Notes: generated by a model not told the origin, from the sequence alone. A stretch of 64,000 nucleotides of DNA from Mytilus trossulus (GCF_036588685.1 NC_086378.1:25955578-26019577); one strand, 5' to 3'. Counted from the first letter of the stretch, positions 1 through 15,007 are shown. A program made the numbers and translations.

Positions 1-1110
1 ATTTACTTCGAGAATTCATGTATGTATATATAGCATGTAAAGTTCACCAGGCGTCATATGAATACATAGGCTTTGTATTGAACGCGACAATATAAACAAA
101 CTTATTTCACAGAATTTTTTCTACAGTTCTGAACAATCTGTCATACAAATGGTCTTTACAATTCTAAAACATTTATATCTTGTTTACCTTTAAACTGTGA
201 TACATGTAATCTGCTTGAGGAAAGAAATTGTGCAAATCTTTTAAGCCAATGAACAGAACTGTCAAAGTCTTTTTCCATGGTCACTTGCTCTAGTCTTAAA
301 AGAAACAAAAGCAATAATTCCATCAACGTTCTGTTTCTGTTTGACGTTGACATAAACTCGTCATGGCAAAATATAATTTAAAAATAAATAATGATTGATG
401 TTTCCATACAGAAGACATATTCTCATCAAGATGGATCCACAAACGTTTAACGATAAGACAACTATTAAATGTTTTAAAGTGTAATGTATTATCTTCATGT
501 TTCTGCTGTTAATGGGATTTGATGGGAGATGAGTAAACTTCTTCTTAAGATTGTTAATTTCATTCTATATTTGATTATCAATTTATGAATGGTAAAAAGT
601 TATGTAAAGAAAAGACAGTAATTGCCATTAAACTTTCCAGATCAGGGCATGTTGCATGTTACACTGTAATTTTCTGTCTAAATAAAAAAGATCACATCTT
701 TTTCTTCGTATAAAATGTTCTTCATCCTTTTATCTCATAGGATACAGCACCAATGAACATGCATACAAAGGCATGTTATTCTTAAATACTTTAATTGATA
801 TTTAATTAGTAGAATTCTCGCTGATAATGCGGGTCATTATCGTGAACTTATTTTATATTCTATCATAATAACTGTTTTTGAGATTATGAATACTTGAGTT
901 GAGGAGGTTATCAAAATAACTTCTTTTTTCACATTAACGTTCATACAGAATAGTTTGTTGAAAAGTTTTTTTGTTCTATGTCCATTGTATGGTGCAATTG
1001 AAATAAACTCCATACGTGTATGAACATGAACATATTCATATATACTCGATTGATCCGACTCTAGCCAGCATTATACATTAGGCATGACCCTTCAAGGCAT
1101 ACTTTATTTA

Positions 1111-1271
1111 AGAAATAATTCATGGGGGCTTGAATATATCGTGATTTTACCACGGGTTGGCCCTTTATGCCAACTATTTTACCCTGAGCGATAGCGAGGG
1201 GTAAAATATCGGCATAAAGGGACAACCCGTGGTAAAAACTAGATATATTCAAGCCCCAATGAATTATTTCG
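1111..1271. repeat. Foldback (palindromic) element
   Basis: The left arm, from agaaataattcatgggggc and running through a ttttaccacgggttg motif, is mirrored by a right arm ending gccccaatgaattatttc. The arms are about 75 bp around a short loop near tgagcgatagcgagg. Likely a non-autonomous foldback/MITE. A related fragment with the accacgggt motif lies at about 1688-1752. Confidence 0.75.
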
Positions 1272-4200
1272 ATCCTAATAAGACAAATACGGCAATTATT
1301 TTGGATCGAAGCGCTCTAGGTGGAGGCAAATATTTGCCGTTCCCATAAATTAACGCACTTTTAGATTGGCGGTAAAGAACGGAGCAAACAGAATTAGTGA
1401 CATGCTCAAACTATTTACAATAACATATTTAGATAAATTGGGATGAATTTTAATGATAATTTTTTTTTATATATATGTTCTATGTATATAAAAAAAGGGC
1501 TTATACCACATTTTAGCATCGTTTGTTTACGTTTTCTGGTTGTGATGATTTTCGGTATCAGAAGCGTGTATTTTCCCGAAGACTGCTTAAATTATTACGT
1601 CATCATTCTATGACGTCGTCAACTTTATTCATAAACAATCATATGACGTGGGGGTACAATCGGAACAGCCCAACCAATATATTCTTATTTTACCACGGGT
1701 GTGTACTCAAAGCGTTTAAAGGACGTCATGTTAGAATAAGAAATAATACATGATCTGTGACTTATTTGATCAAATGATAATAACTGTTACTTGGTTAATG
1801 AACTAGAGTGACGCTTACTCAAAAGTAAAAATTGTAGTAAATCATTTTTACGTGGTCCTTATTAATTTTGTCTCACGAAACACAATATGCCGATTTTGAC
1901 TTTATAACATAGAGATCTAGAATTTCACGAAATACATAAATAAACCGTTAAAAATGTTAACTGTAGGCACTAGGGACATCATATCCTATTTTTTCCTTTA
2001 ATTTTTAAGAATTTCAAATATTTTTTGTTGTGCACCTGTTCTTTTTCATACAAATTTCTCACAGTAGTTAAAACGTACCGAATGTGTATTTGTATCGGTC
2101 TTATGTATTAACTACTGCCGTTATAGGATCGTATGAATAGGAGCAGCAATAACGCCTTTCTTACGATTACATAATAGATACAAAGAAAGGTCATAAAATT
2201 GTCTTTGGTGTATGCAAGATAACAGATATATATAGATTCAGAAAACATGTTTAAGATAAAGAATTTCAATAGATAATCCTTACATAGTTGTTTCTACTGC
2301 GAAGAAGATTAGCATTTGTCAGAAAATTACCTATATGGTCTAAATACTCATATTGTCTTGCCCGTAATACCAAAACGATTAAACGGCCATATGGTTCGAC
2401 CATACGCACAAAGACAGACGAAATGAGTATACGCATTTTTTTCATGACCATACGCGTATACTTATATGGTCCGTAACATCTATAAAGGTGTTTCCCTCAG
2501 TTTTAATTTGTAATCGAAATTTTATTATTTTCTCAATCGATTTATGAATTTCGAACAGCAGTATACTACTGTTGCCTTTCTTCATCATTAAGTGATAGTT
2601 ATGTTATTTGAAATACGTCCAACAATTAGAAAATGTTTAAACAAACTCCGGGAAGATAATTCAGAAATATCTTATCATAACATGTGTGAATTATTTATCA
2701 AAAATTGATGATTTTCTAATGTACAACAAAAAAATTAAAATAACATGCAGACATTACTTCATTCAAATCATTGAATTATTATATAGGTAAAAATCACTTT
2801 TTTATTATGTCGTATAATTGGATTTTTATGGAATTTGTTAACAGTAAGCTTCGAATAGGCATGAATGTTATTGCTATGGCAGTTCTTATATACATTTTTA
2901 ATATTTTTAATGTTACAATATTGATGTCAGCGTCGAAACGCGCGTCTGGCATATTTATAAAGTACGTTATAACTTAGGTACCTTTGATAACTATTTACTA
3001 TAATAGTACCTTCCCTTGAATTGCCATTTCGAACACAAATATTTTGTATTTGTTTAAAATATTGAATAACGCTGTTAGATCCCATTTTTTTTTCATTTTA
3101 CAAATAAACAGTTTTACACATAAGTTTGCCTCAAAATATGCGGATGCTTTTCAAGGTACTTAACCGAATGTGTACTACTATTTTACAATCCTAGATAGGA
3201 TTTAACAGTGAATCTACCTGAATAGGTAAGCTATACAAAATTAATTTACTCCTTCTATATTTTGATAACATGTTCCTCGATATCACCTTTGTTATCATAT
3301 CAATCTAAATTAAAACTAGAAGGATTGAGGGACCATAAAAAATTAGTTAAGTTCAACAAAAATTCAAGTACCTTTCCGTATCGGATAGCTGTTTGCCTTT
3401 CCGATTCACTTGGAAAGGTTACATTTATTAAAGATAATCGGCAGTCGCTTTTAAATGTCTTTGGATGTTGAATCTATGTTGTATTTAACCGCAATATCAT
3501 AATATTTGTACTCTTAAATCTTAAAGTGTGCGCATTTTCGTTTCAAGTTGAGGATCGTAAATTAATATTTATTAAGTTATTAAACTGTTTATCCATTTTT
3601 ACTTTCCTTTAGTCTTGGTGTTATGTCATAGACGTCTGAAACTTGTCTATGGGTTTTAGTCGTATTTCGATTCCCAGATTTTGTATGGATTTATATGTTG
3701 CTATGTATGTTTTATCTTCTTAAAGTTTTTATTTTCCGTCCCATTTGTGATATCTCAAATTCTAAAGGAAACTTGGATTGGAAACCTATAGGCTAAAGTG
3801 ATATCCAGTAAGAGATTTGAAGGAACAAAACATTGCAGAATTAAGAGTAACTCTAAATGAAATAAAAGGTTGGATATGGTTCAAATGGAAACGGGCATAC
3901 GGATCAAATGAACTGTCAAGAGGCAAATGCGGGAATTACAGCAAAGCCATTTGGAATACTTTGTGGGAAAGAACAGAACTCATAAGGAAAATGAACGGAA
4001 ATCAATGGAGCTAAAAATGTCGGAGGAATCTTAAAACTCACAATAATCAGATGCATACGTCAGCAGATTTCACAATTGCATGTCTTTGTTTATATGATTG
4101 AACTCGTACAAGGTTATTATCCATGTTTAATATATGCATAAAAAACTTAAAGATGATGAAACGTCAAATATCATTATAGTTCAAAGACTTTTTTATCATT

Positions 4201-7200
4201 CATTATAGATAAATAATCCGAATTATTCATTTTACCCGCATACGATAAGACCACATTTATAAAAATCGACTGTTTCCCAATACAATGTTAATGGGGGTTA
4301 ATTAAATAGTAATACCTAATTGACATGATAAGCTTAAAAGTAAATCTCTTTTATCAATCAATTATAAAATGATTAATAACCATATTATTTGACATTTGTC
4401 AATAAACAGAACAACGTTGACGAATGCTGACATTTAGATTTAGATATAAGAAGATGGCGTATGATTGTCAATGAGATATCTAGCAACCAAGGATCATTTA
4501 ACAAGCTAATTATGTAAAGTAATTCAGGTCACCGTATATGTTTGACTGTATACGTACCACAATTTCTCATTTTTTACAATTTCTTTTACATTCCTTTTGT
4601 TGTGCGATATCAATATAATTTTGTATATAATATTCAATGTATTTACTGACTCAATGGTGACACCAGTGACAATTGTTCCCAAACCAAAGAGATCTTGATT
4701 TTAATGATTATGTTTATTGAATGACGTACTTTTGTGGCCAGCACGACACAAATATATTAACAGTAAATACCGACAAAAGACTTGTTCCTTATTATGTCAG
4801 GTACATGTTATTATATTATTATATTATTAACATGCATTTATGGTGGATTATTAGTTCCTGAAAGTATGACAAAAAAACTCAGAGGAAAATTCAAAACGGA
4901 AAGACAATAATCAAATGGCAAAATCAAAAGTTCAAACACAGCAAAGACATCAAACAAGTGCAGAATAATTGTCATTAATAGTGACCAGTATTTGAATATA
5001 TCCGATTACTGCTGAAATGTTTTGGTAATGTGAATTGTGAAACATAAAAAAAGTATATGCGATAACTACCAAAAAAACGTTTTCGTCAATTGCTTGATAG
5101 TTACAGTATATAGTATATATGTTACTCCGACTTATCCAGACACATCTGAGTTTGTTGGTAGCCTAAGTGTGTCGATATCACTGGCTAATACTTACTTTTA
5201 TTGATTTTAAACCGAATACGTTATCAACACACGCATATATACCGTCATAGATTGGTCTATGGATATACATTTCAGTAACTTTAATTTAATCAAATAATTG
5301 ATTACTTCAATTAATACAGAAATGCTTGATCGGGTGAAGATCACATAGATTAAGCAACTGGGTTTTGAGACGATCTATTAGTTCTATATAAGCTTTTGAG
5401 AACTTAACATAACATTAACGGTAACAATTTTTCTGCTCTAGATGAGCATTTCGGCAATATGTGTCTCCTCAATGATGCTCAATGCCAAAATAATCAAAAT
5501 TCAAATGCTAAATTAAAAGATGAAGAGCTACAATTTAATCAGCCAAATCCAAGAAAGAATTGTCTAACATTTTGTGACTCCAAGATTTAATAACAAAAAC
5601 ATCTGTTTTAACATACTTCTTTACATATTAATTCAAATGTTCTATCCTGCAAATAACTACTTACTAAGATCACATGAACAAAACGTAAACAGTTGATTAA
5701 AGTATTGGTTGCATTTTTTTTCATTTTCCTGTGCTTCATTAGTAGGGTACACGGAAGTTATCAGAAAGGACAATAGTATAACAGATGTTGGATGCAGAAG
5801 ATTTTACAGACTAATAACTCATTATAGTACAAATCTGGCTCGGGGTAAAGTCTAGTGTTGATTCTGTGTCTTTATTTAAAATTGCGCACTGTTTAGTAGC
5901 TTTACAGTAACAGAAATAAACATAAAATAATGAAATATTAATGAAATGGCTATTACAGCTAAATAATATTTGTGAATATAGATAACGTGTACGATAAAAA
6001 AATAAAAAATAAAACTAAAACATACAGTGACCACCTATTGAGAAATGAGAGTTGTTTGTCATGTGTACCATTGTTTGAAAGAACAGCGGATACACTCATT
6101 TCAATAGCCAAATTATGCAAACTTACAAACGCATGAATTGGTGATTTGATAATGGCACTTCGTGAAAACTATTCCAGCAAAAATGCTTTAGTTTGAAACT
6201 TTACAAAATAATTTCTATATTTCAGTTTCTACTAACAGAAAAAATTATTTACAAAAATACTGAACTCTAAGGTAAATTAAATAAAAATGATGAAAAGGTC
6301 CATTAATCCTTACATATTATCGGGGCCTTTTATAGCTGACTATGCCGTATTGGCTTTGCTCATTGTAGAAGGCCGTATGATGACCTATAGTTGTTAATGT
6401 CTGTGTCATTTTGGTCTATTGTGGATAGTTGTTTCATTGGCAATCATACAACATCTTCTTTGTTATATAACCAAAAGATCGACAGTAAAAACATCGGAAC
6501 GCATTTGAAAAAAAACTTTATATTGCTGAAATAGAAAAAAAATACCATTGCGTTATTGAGTTTTATTTTTAGAAACAGAAAATTGATTTCAAAACTGAAA
6601 AAAATAAGATTTCAAATAATATAAAAATCAGAATATATGGTTGAAATCCGACTATTTACCAATAAATTTAACGGTACTAATTTTCTTGCACCAGATGCGC
6701 ATTTCGACAATAAATGTCTCTTCAGTGATGCTCGTGGCCAAAATATTTGAAATCCAAAGCTTATATAAAAGATGAAGTGCTATAATCCAAAAGGTCCAAA
6801 AAGTATAGCCAAATCCATGAAAGGAATCAGAGCTTACATTCCTTAATTTATAATAATTTTTAATATTTTATAACAGCAAATTTTAATAACACAAAAAATC
6901 CGTATTTTCCTGCCAGTACCAAAGTAGACGTAAGCATTTATAGCGAGTGCAAAGCCAATTACAACTGGTAAGCATAAAGCATTCTCCCACACGAAAGTAT
7001 CAATCCTTATAATTCTATATATTTCTAGTGAATTTAGTGTGATAAAATGGAAGAGTACAAAATTATTGAAGATTGAAGATTTTCCGTTTTAATTTTTCGT
7101 TTTTTTTGTGGGTTATTTAACTTTCATTATGCTACATTGCTTAGTTAAACAGTTACCTATTACCGTCATATGATGACTGATGTTCACAACTATTATTACC

Positions 7201-7744
7201 ATATCATCTAGAAGTATAAAGTTTACCACTTAAAAACAGGTTTCACCTTATTAAATGTAGATCAAATGACACAGCGTAAAATGCTATGTGATACTTATGT
7301 AGTTTATTGTCTAACGTACCAAAATCAAAATGTTTTTGCTTTTAACTGCGTTAATGACGGTCATTTTTTTTCTATAAACTACTTCTACAAAACCTTCGCC
7401 ATGTTGACTGCGCATGAGCAATTCAATACAACATTTATTTTAGTTATCATCACCTTGTCTAAACCAGCTGTTGCGTTTGTCTTCAACAATGAAACGAACC
7501 CATATAAAAGAATATGTCTAATGAATAAATAAAGAGTAATACTGCTTTGTTATGGAGTGAATAATCTAATAGAATGTCAGAAAAAGATGACTGTTGCAAG
7601 GTTCGTCGTCCGTCTGTTATAAACACAGGGAAAATTTCCAAAAGATACTTGTCAAGACGATTAATTTAAAACAAAATAAGTACATTGAATTTCCTGCCAG
7701 GTTTTTTGTTGTAAAAACGTGACTTACATACAAAGAAAATAAAC
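1272..7744. other. Gene-free stretch with scattered repeat fragments
   Basis: AT-rich sequence with no supported gene. I see only small repeat pieces: about 1688-1752 (foldback relative), 4870-4965 (fragment starting actcagaggaaaattcaaaa, also at 15390-15470 and reversed near 19225-19345 and 63860-63990), 5425-5560 and 6665-6830 (diverged family C relatives) and 6318-6470. Confidence 0.5.
6318..6470 (-). repeat. Family A interspersed repeat, minus copy
   Basis: tatcggggccttttatagct through ttggcaatcatacaacatct; truncated relative to 15720. Confidence 0.6.
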
Positions 7745-9070
7745 ATTATGTACACAGCCATGTATCACCATCATTGATGGCGATCCGATGGATACATCTG
7801 TTGTAGGGTTGTCACTGACTCAGACGTACTTATGAATATAATTAGTTTCTGTGACTGTATCTTACATTAATTTGTAGGATCCTTTACTATAGATAATTTA
7901 GCTGATCTGTAAACAATAACATCTTCATGCCTTATATATCATGTACTGTAGTACGCCGCTAGATTAAAACTGACGTGGAAAGGTAACACATGCTCACCGA
8001 AAGCTCTTTTTATGAGAGCCCAGGTGGTCGTGTGGTCTAGCGGGACGGCTGCAGTGCAGGCGATTTGGTGTTACGATATCACAGTAGCATGGGTTCGAAT
8101 CCCGGCGAGGGAAGAACCAAAAATTTGCGAAAGCAAATTTACAGATCTAACATTGTTGGGTTGATGTTTAGACGAGTTGTGTATACATTATGTACACAGC
8201 CATGTATCACCATCATTAATGGCGATCCGATGGATACATCTGTTGTAGGGTTGTCACTGACTCAGACGTACTTATGAATATAATTATTTTCTGTGACTGT
8301 ATCTTACATTAATATGTAGGATCCTTTACTATAGATAATTTAGCTGATCTGTAAACAATAACATCTTCATGCCTTATATATCATGTACTGTAGTACGCCG
8401 CTAGATTAAAACTGACGTGGAAAGGTAACACATGCTCACTGAAAGCTCTTTTTATGAGAGCCCAGGTGGTCGTGTGGTCTAGCGGGACGGCTGCAGTGCA
8501 GGCGATTTGGTGTCACGATATCACAGTAGCATGGGTTCGAATCCCGGCGAGGGAAGAACCAAAAATTTGCGAAAGCAAATTTACAGATCAAACATTGTTG
8601 GGTTGATGTTTAGACGAGTTGTATATACATTATGTACACAGCCATGTATCACCATCATTGATGGCGATCCGATGGATACATCTGTTGTAGGGTTGTCACT
8701 GACTCAGACGTACTTATGAATATAATTATTTTCTGTGACTGTATCTTACATTAATTTGTAGGATCCTTTACTATAGATAATTTAGCTGATCTGTAAACAA
8801 TAATATCTTCATGCATTATATATCATGTACTGTAGTACGCCGCTAGATTAAAACTGACGTGGAAAGGTAACACATGCTCACCGAAAGCTTTTTTTATGAG
8901 AGCCCAGGTGGTCGTGTGGTCTAGCGGGACGGCTGCAGTGCAGGCGATTTGGTGTCACGATATCACAGAAGAATGGGTTCGAATCCCGGCGAGGGAAGAA
9001 CCAAAAATTTGCGAAAGCAAATTTACAGATCTAACATTGTTGGGTTGATGTTTAGACGAGTTGTATATCA
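7745..9070 (+). repeat. Three tandem 442-bp repeats with tRNA-like A and B boxes
   Basis: Three copies (7745-8186, 8187-8628, 8629-9070) at exactly 442 bp spacing and very high identity. Each contains TGGTCTAGCGGG (8033, 8475, 8917), close to a polymerase III A box, and GGTTCGAATCCC (8092, 8534, 8976), a canonical B box/T-arm, about 60 bp apart. This suggests a tRNA-derived SINE head amplified as a satellite-like tandem repeat. Small open frames inside it are artefacts of the repeat. Confidence 0.8.
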
Positions 9071-12000
9071 TATGTATGACATTTTCTGTTGAACTATCCT
9101 AATCGAAAGTTTTTAGCATTTTTAAAGCAAAAACCAAAATTTATATCGCAAAGTTGTATCCAATAAATAAATTCCTCGAGTATTAGAGCTTTGAAAATTC
9201 TATAGTTTTCTTAGAAATTAACAAGTTGTACGCTTACATGGGATAAGAGGAATAACTCTATAGAATAACATTTTTGAGTAGTATGAAAAACCTTGATACT
9301 ATGTTATCTTTAAGATACTGTATTATTTACAGACACGTATAGACACGTTAGTTAATAACTTGAATTATGATTTTTTTTATGAGGCACCATCAGGTTGGTT
9401 GGAATTGGCATCGAATATACTTTGAGTATTACATTTATTGTTTCATATACTTTCATGGTTATATACAACTACCAAATATGAAATACAAATAAATAAAAAG
9501 AACGATGTTATAATGAAAACTAATCATACAGTCAAAACTGCCCACTAGTTATATAATTTATCGAGTGATGCGTGATAAGAACACATACGCATAGCTGACT
9601 TTTCAAATTAGTAGTCTTGTATTTGTAAGTTCATGTGGAGTTTTTCATTGACTTTTTAGGTAGCATATTTATGTTAAGATTTCAAGAGAAATAAGGACAA
9701 ATTTTCACCTTTGCATGAATTTAGTACAATGTGATGCTTGCGTCACACGATAAATAACTTAAAAATACTTAAAATTAGAATTGACGTAAAAATGTACACG
9801 TCAAAACCATATGAAAGAGAGTTAATTAAATGCTATTTCATACAAATAATATTTAACAATGGTAATAAGATTCCAGTGATAATGTAGACTTTGAATTCAC
9901 AACAATATAAAATTTATTCACCTTGGTATTAACATTTTGATACCAAAGCGATGTTGATAGAAAAACACATTCTCACGTTTTCTCATATACAGAAATGTCA
10001 TCCATGCTAAAAACAAATGCTTTCCCATGAGAGGTCTGTGTTGTTTACTGGGCACTCCGGCTTCCTATTCCAAACAAAAATTGACCGTCACGAAATAGTC
10101 TTAATGTGTTGCTAAAAACAGGTGTTAAAACATTAAAAAAAACATTAAACAAAATATATGAAAAAAATGCATGTCTTTCTTTGAAAAATGTTCAACCGTT
10201 CAACACAATCTTTTTATATCACTTTCTCACATGTTTAGTCACCAGCTTGAGAGTATTTTCTTTAAAAAAAAAGCGAACTTGATATTGTGAGCCAAAAAAG
10301 TCACTTACCACCCTTACATCTTTGTGATGTCCTTTCACAACCCCTGATTTTTCAGTTGTATGGGGGTTACTTTTCCCTAAAAAAAAATGTCGTTTAATTT
10401 GTAGATGTTGCGATAAAACAATTAATGACAATTATAATATTTTAACAGTTATGTACATGTATCGTAAGATTCTCACGTGAATTGTCTATTTTAACTTTTT
10501 TCGTTGAAAACAGCATCAAAATTCAGGGTTCTTATAACACAGTTTACCGGAACATTTGCTGTTAGGTGCTGTCTTCGAGATCCGTGTTCCTAGTAGAAAT
10601 AGTGCAAACTAATAAGTTAAGGTTGTCGTTTGTATCGAAGACTTCGAACAGAGCAGATCAGAATAGTAAGAGAGTGGATGGCCATAAATGCGCGAGGTTT
10701 GGTTATCGATAAAAACAATTTCAAACCACATTTTGTTCTTAAAATGTCCTGTACCAAGTCAGAATCATGGCAGATGTTATCTCATAGTTCGTTTATATGT
10801 ATGTTCCAATGTCGTTTGTTTTATGTTGAACTTCATTGTTTCTGCTGCTTCTGTGTTTTTATCGTATAGATGGTTGTTTCCCTCGTTTTAAGCTTGTTAC
10901 CCGGATTTTTTATCTCTAAATCGATTTTTGAACATTGGTATTCTACTATAGCCTTCATTTAGAGCCAGCGGTAGGATAAGTCCAACAAAGACTGAAAATG
11001 GCTTAAATCATATTTAATCATGTCCTTAGTGTGAACAATTTCACTTAGAGTGTGAATTGGCTAATTTACTGACTTCTGTTTACTGAATGAATTAATTTTA
11101 AAACTTACCTTTAATTGCTGCAATGTGTACTTGCTTTCATGGTGATCTAAAACTTCCCTGATCTCTATCAGGTATGGATAATATCAAACAAAATCAACAA
11201 AATGTCTAGGCAACAAATTATTCTGAATTAATGTATATATTTTATATGTATACCGACATGAATATGAAAAACATCGGTACAATAAACAAAAAGTGTTCGC
11301 ACCTTTCAAAAATATATGATATATTTATATAGTAGACAATCGTATATTATGTTATAGATAATGCATATCTTAAGGTTTTTCTTGTCGTAGAACACACCGA
11401 GGGGTTTCAGGATTGATCAAATGAAAGACCGACCGGAGGGAGGTCTTTCTTTGAACAACCCTGACACCCCGAGGTGTGTTCTACGACAAGAAAAACCTTA
11501 AAATATGCATTATCTGACTTATATACCGTCAAAAAATATTAATTTTATAAAGATTTGTAAAATTTAGTATCCTTTTTTACCGACAACACTAAAGTCAGAT
11601 ATTCCTTTCTAATGCGTTCAGGTTGTAATACGCCCTGCGGCTCATTTAAAATGTGAAATAAAACTCACTAAATAATTTAGATATAAATCTTTTAAAAATG
11701 GTTATCTATACACAATAAAAATATTACTGTGACTGCATGAAGTAAGACACAAATGTATTGTTACCATCCGATAACGGTGTATGACAAATACAAGACACAT
11801 TGTAAGTTATTTATTGTATCACTTATTAATTAGCTTATGGAAAAGGGTTTTTTTTTTTACTCGTTTTGTTATGTTATTTCTATCGCGGAAAAGTTCTTAT
11901 TTATTTAACCATTTTACTTGAATCGAATGAAAAATTCAGAAAGATTGTCTTTCGAATAGCAAAACATTTTATTAAAAGATAATCAGGATAAAATTATATA

Positions 12001-14978
12001 CCCTCCGCACATGACCCTTTCGTGAGTTACGTTAATGTCATTCAATAAAATATAAGATTATTTTATTAGTTGATCATTTGATAGAGTAAAAGATATACAT
12101 AAATTTTTAAAAGTTACGAACTGACACGAAGACGAATATAAATACATGTAGGTCACAGTATGATTTCCTATTCAGTGTGTATCGTTCTGAACATGCATGA
12201 AATATTTGTTTCTTAAAGTAAATTGCGGGTCTACATTGACGGTTTCTTTTACATCAATCATCGGTTAAACTTTAGAAAATAAATTTCCAAATCGGCAACA
12301 AAAAACTATTAGACGAATAAATTTTTGAAGTAAATCATAGATTGCATGTTTATCAAGGAAAATAATAACCTTACACAGGTCATTATTTTATGCCTTGGAG
12401 CATTTATACCATTGAAACATGGTATCGTCCGGGTTGATTCTGAAAAAGAATGACCTGACGTTCTGACAGAAAATAACTTCATATAGGTATATAATAATTG
12501 GTAGCCAACATGTTTAAATAATTTTGTTGTTAGAGATAAACGTGAAAGGTAAGTCGATTTAGGTTATACTTTATAAAACAGCTGTACTATTACTAGATAA
12601 TTAATTTTGTGATCATACTGGGTACACGTTGTGATCTCTATGTTTCTTCTCGTAGACTTGAGAATGTTACCAGTAAATATGCATATGCATATCAGTCATA
12701 TTAAAATCTGTGGAAATCCTAAATTCAAGATAGGTTTAGTACAGAATTTTAATTTAGTTTGAACTCTCAAAAGTTTTGGCCATATAAACGTTGAATGTAT
12801 GCTGCACAGTCCTATATTTGACTATGGAAAAAATATGAACTTTACATTCTAGTATATAACTGTTTTCAAAACGTTATAGTAAAAGTGGTACAGTTTAACC
12901 CGTAAAAGGATATCCTATGGGAAATTGCATTGTCGTTTCTTTCAGAAATGCACCCTATAACATGTTATAATTCAAATTTATTGACAAATGCCTTTAAAAG
13001 CTTATTATTATGGGCATATACTCATCGTTCGACAACATGCTTATAAGAAATCAGTTCTTATAGAACTTATTTTGTGAATAAGGATAAAACCTCAATCAAT
13101 AATAATTAATGGTTAATTTCAGTACAGTATACTGAAAGTGTTCATGCTTTTGTTTTTAAATATTTCCACGTCGCGTCCAATATTATTAGTGAACGGTTGT
13201 TTCAATTGAATCCTTAAAAATCATTACATGGTTATTTGGACACATTGATCATAGACACTTAACTATGAAAGAACTGTATTGTTCAAATAAATTACGTGTT
13301 CTATATAAAAGACACTATGAATTTAATAGATATCTTTTAACAAATGCTAACCTAGTGTAACTAAATAACACAATAAGGTTAATGTCAAAAAGGTCAACAA
13401 TTAGATTTTAAAGATAAATTATATATATATCAATGGATCAATTCAATCGATAAACTGACTCAAACTAATCTTTTTACATTATAATTTAGTGCAAGTTGTT
13501 TTGAAGTAGCATGTAAAACAGTAACATAAATAATATGATAACTATTTACACTATCGTATATATCAGTTATTGTAATTTTTACTTACTTATTTTTTGGCAA
13601 CTTTTTGTGGTATTTGTGTTTGTTTCTTTGTTTTGTTTATGTTGGTCACTTATATTTTAGTTTTTTCTCGTTTTTTGTTTTAACTTTTGTTTGTAATTGT
13701 TTTTGCTGTTGTCATTTAACATAACTTTATCAAGCTAGCAATATTTGTCAATTGTAATGTTCTGTTCAAAGTTTGTTTTACGTGTGAAGCAAAAATCGGT
13801 TATACGATTCCGTATTTGGTTTTAAATAATGAACAACGAAACCGAAAGTAGAAATTTTTAGAAAATTCATTGTACATTAACTTCCTGTGATATGTCAAGG
13901 ACACTGTTACAGTTCAGTAAAATTAAAAAGTGCCAATGTGTGGTTGAAGATTTTATGTTATGAATTGTATTTACATTGTAATGTATGCATGGTAAGTCTG
14001 TATTGTATAAATGTATTTGTTTTATATTATCATTCTATCCGTATCTACAGCATACAGTTGCATTGTTTTTAAATTATCACATACCGTGACATACGTTGGT
14101 TATTGACATTTAAAAAAAGATTTTCAAGTAATGTTACGTAATATTTGCACAAGAGTAAAAATTAGGTTATTAAAAATCAGATAAAAACAAATAGGCAAAT
14201 ATAATATGTAAAGTAAGTATAAAAAAAAAACAATGTAAACAAACCATAATACACAATAGGTAAAAATTAATGATATGCTTTAAGGGAAAACGGAAATATT
14301 TTTTCTTTTATAGCCGGAAAAGAAAACATTTTCTAAAATTCCAGCTGTGTACATTAAAACCAATTAAGTTTGAAATTGTTAATGAAATATTTCATTTTAT
14401 AAATTGAAGTCAAATAGAATCATGACCATCTTCCAGTGGAGTTTGTTTATGGTATCCATCCCCAACGTCAATTTACAACAAAAGTTTTGATAATTTGGCA
14501 GGCTTTAGTCTGTTTTCAATCGTTGTTTGTGAACTCTTACAAACATGTTATTCTCTTGTTTTTCACTAAACTTGTCCACAATCATCATTGAGAATCTATT
14601 ATTCAAAAGTATCTAATTGCCCTGCATACCTTGAACATGACTGTAAAGGGATGTTTTGTAGACTATCTTGAATATCACTATGCATAAAGAAAAATATGAT
14701 GGGAGAAGGAATGTTCGGAATTATTGGTTATACTCACTGTTTATTTATTGCTGTACTGTCATACGACTTCTTACTGGAGTAACTGTCCTTTTTTCAATTT
14801 TTCTTGAACATATGAAGAGAGAAGGCCGTATTTTGACCTTTAATGATTTACTTTTACAAATTATAACTTGGATGGAGAGTTGTCTTGCTGACATTCATAC
14901 CCTATCTTCTAATATAGGAACTTTGAACAGCAGTAGTATTCATGTATGTTGTATGTACCACTATTGTTATATTTTCAG
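9071..14978. other. Upstream flank of the ROC-COR gene, no coding sequence recognised
   Basis: Contains the foldback at 11356 and minor repeat fragments (about 10745-10960, 14826-14925). The promoter and any 5' non-coding exon of the gene should lie here or farther left, but I cannot identify them from sequence. Confidence 0.4.
11356..11515. repeat. Near-perfect 160-bp foldback element
   Basis: Arms agataatgcatatcttaagg... and ...aaaatatgcattatct are reverse complements over about 70 bp, including ttcttgtcgtagaacacacc. The centre contains a smaller hairpin around gaccgaccggagggaggtc. It could form a long stem if transcribed. Confidence 0.75.
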
Positions 14979-15007
14979 ATTAATGTAGAATGGAAAGTTC
15001 GGATGAG
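14979..15007 (+). CDS. Exon 1 candidate with start codon (peptide MESSDE)
   Basis: An acceptor ending at 14978 (attttcag) precedes 11 nt of 5' UTR, then ATG at 14990. The exon ends GAT GAG before a gttagt donor. An in-frame TAA at 14981-14983 sits nine bases upstream, so the open frame must begin at this ATG if the exon is used. The peptide is already acidic like the following microexons. Any upstream non-coding exon or promoter was not identified. Confidence 0.55.

Noticed and set aside
3817..4014. 65-codon plus-strand frame with unusual Trp/Lys content
   Set aside because: Short, isolated, no homology recognised and no supporting signals.
7266..7532. 88-codon plus-strand frame
   Set aside because: No splice context, no recognised domain, composition like the surrounding non-coding DNA.
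8020..8115. Functional tRNA gene
   Set aside because: A and B boxes are present but the ends do not form a good acceptor stem and the unit is tandemly repeated; better as a tRNA-derived repeat.
8065..8719. Two identical 70-codon frames
   Set aside because: They exist only because the 442-bp repeat is tandem; they include the tRNA-like boxes.
14668..14988. 106-codon plus-strand open frame just before exon 1
   Set aside because: Overlaps a repeat fragment (about 14826-14925), has no family resemblance, and ends inside exon 1 through the acceptor.
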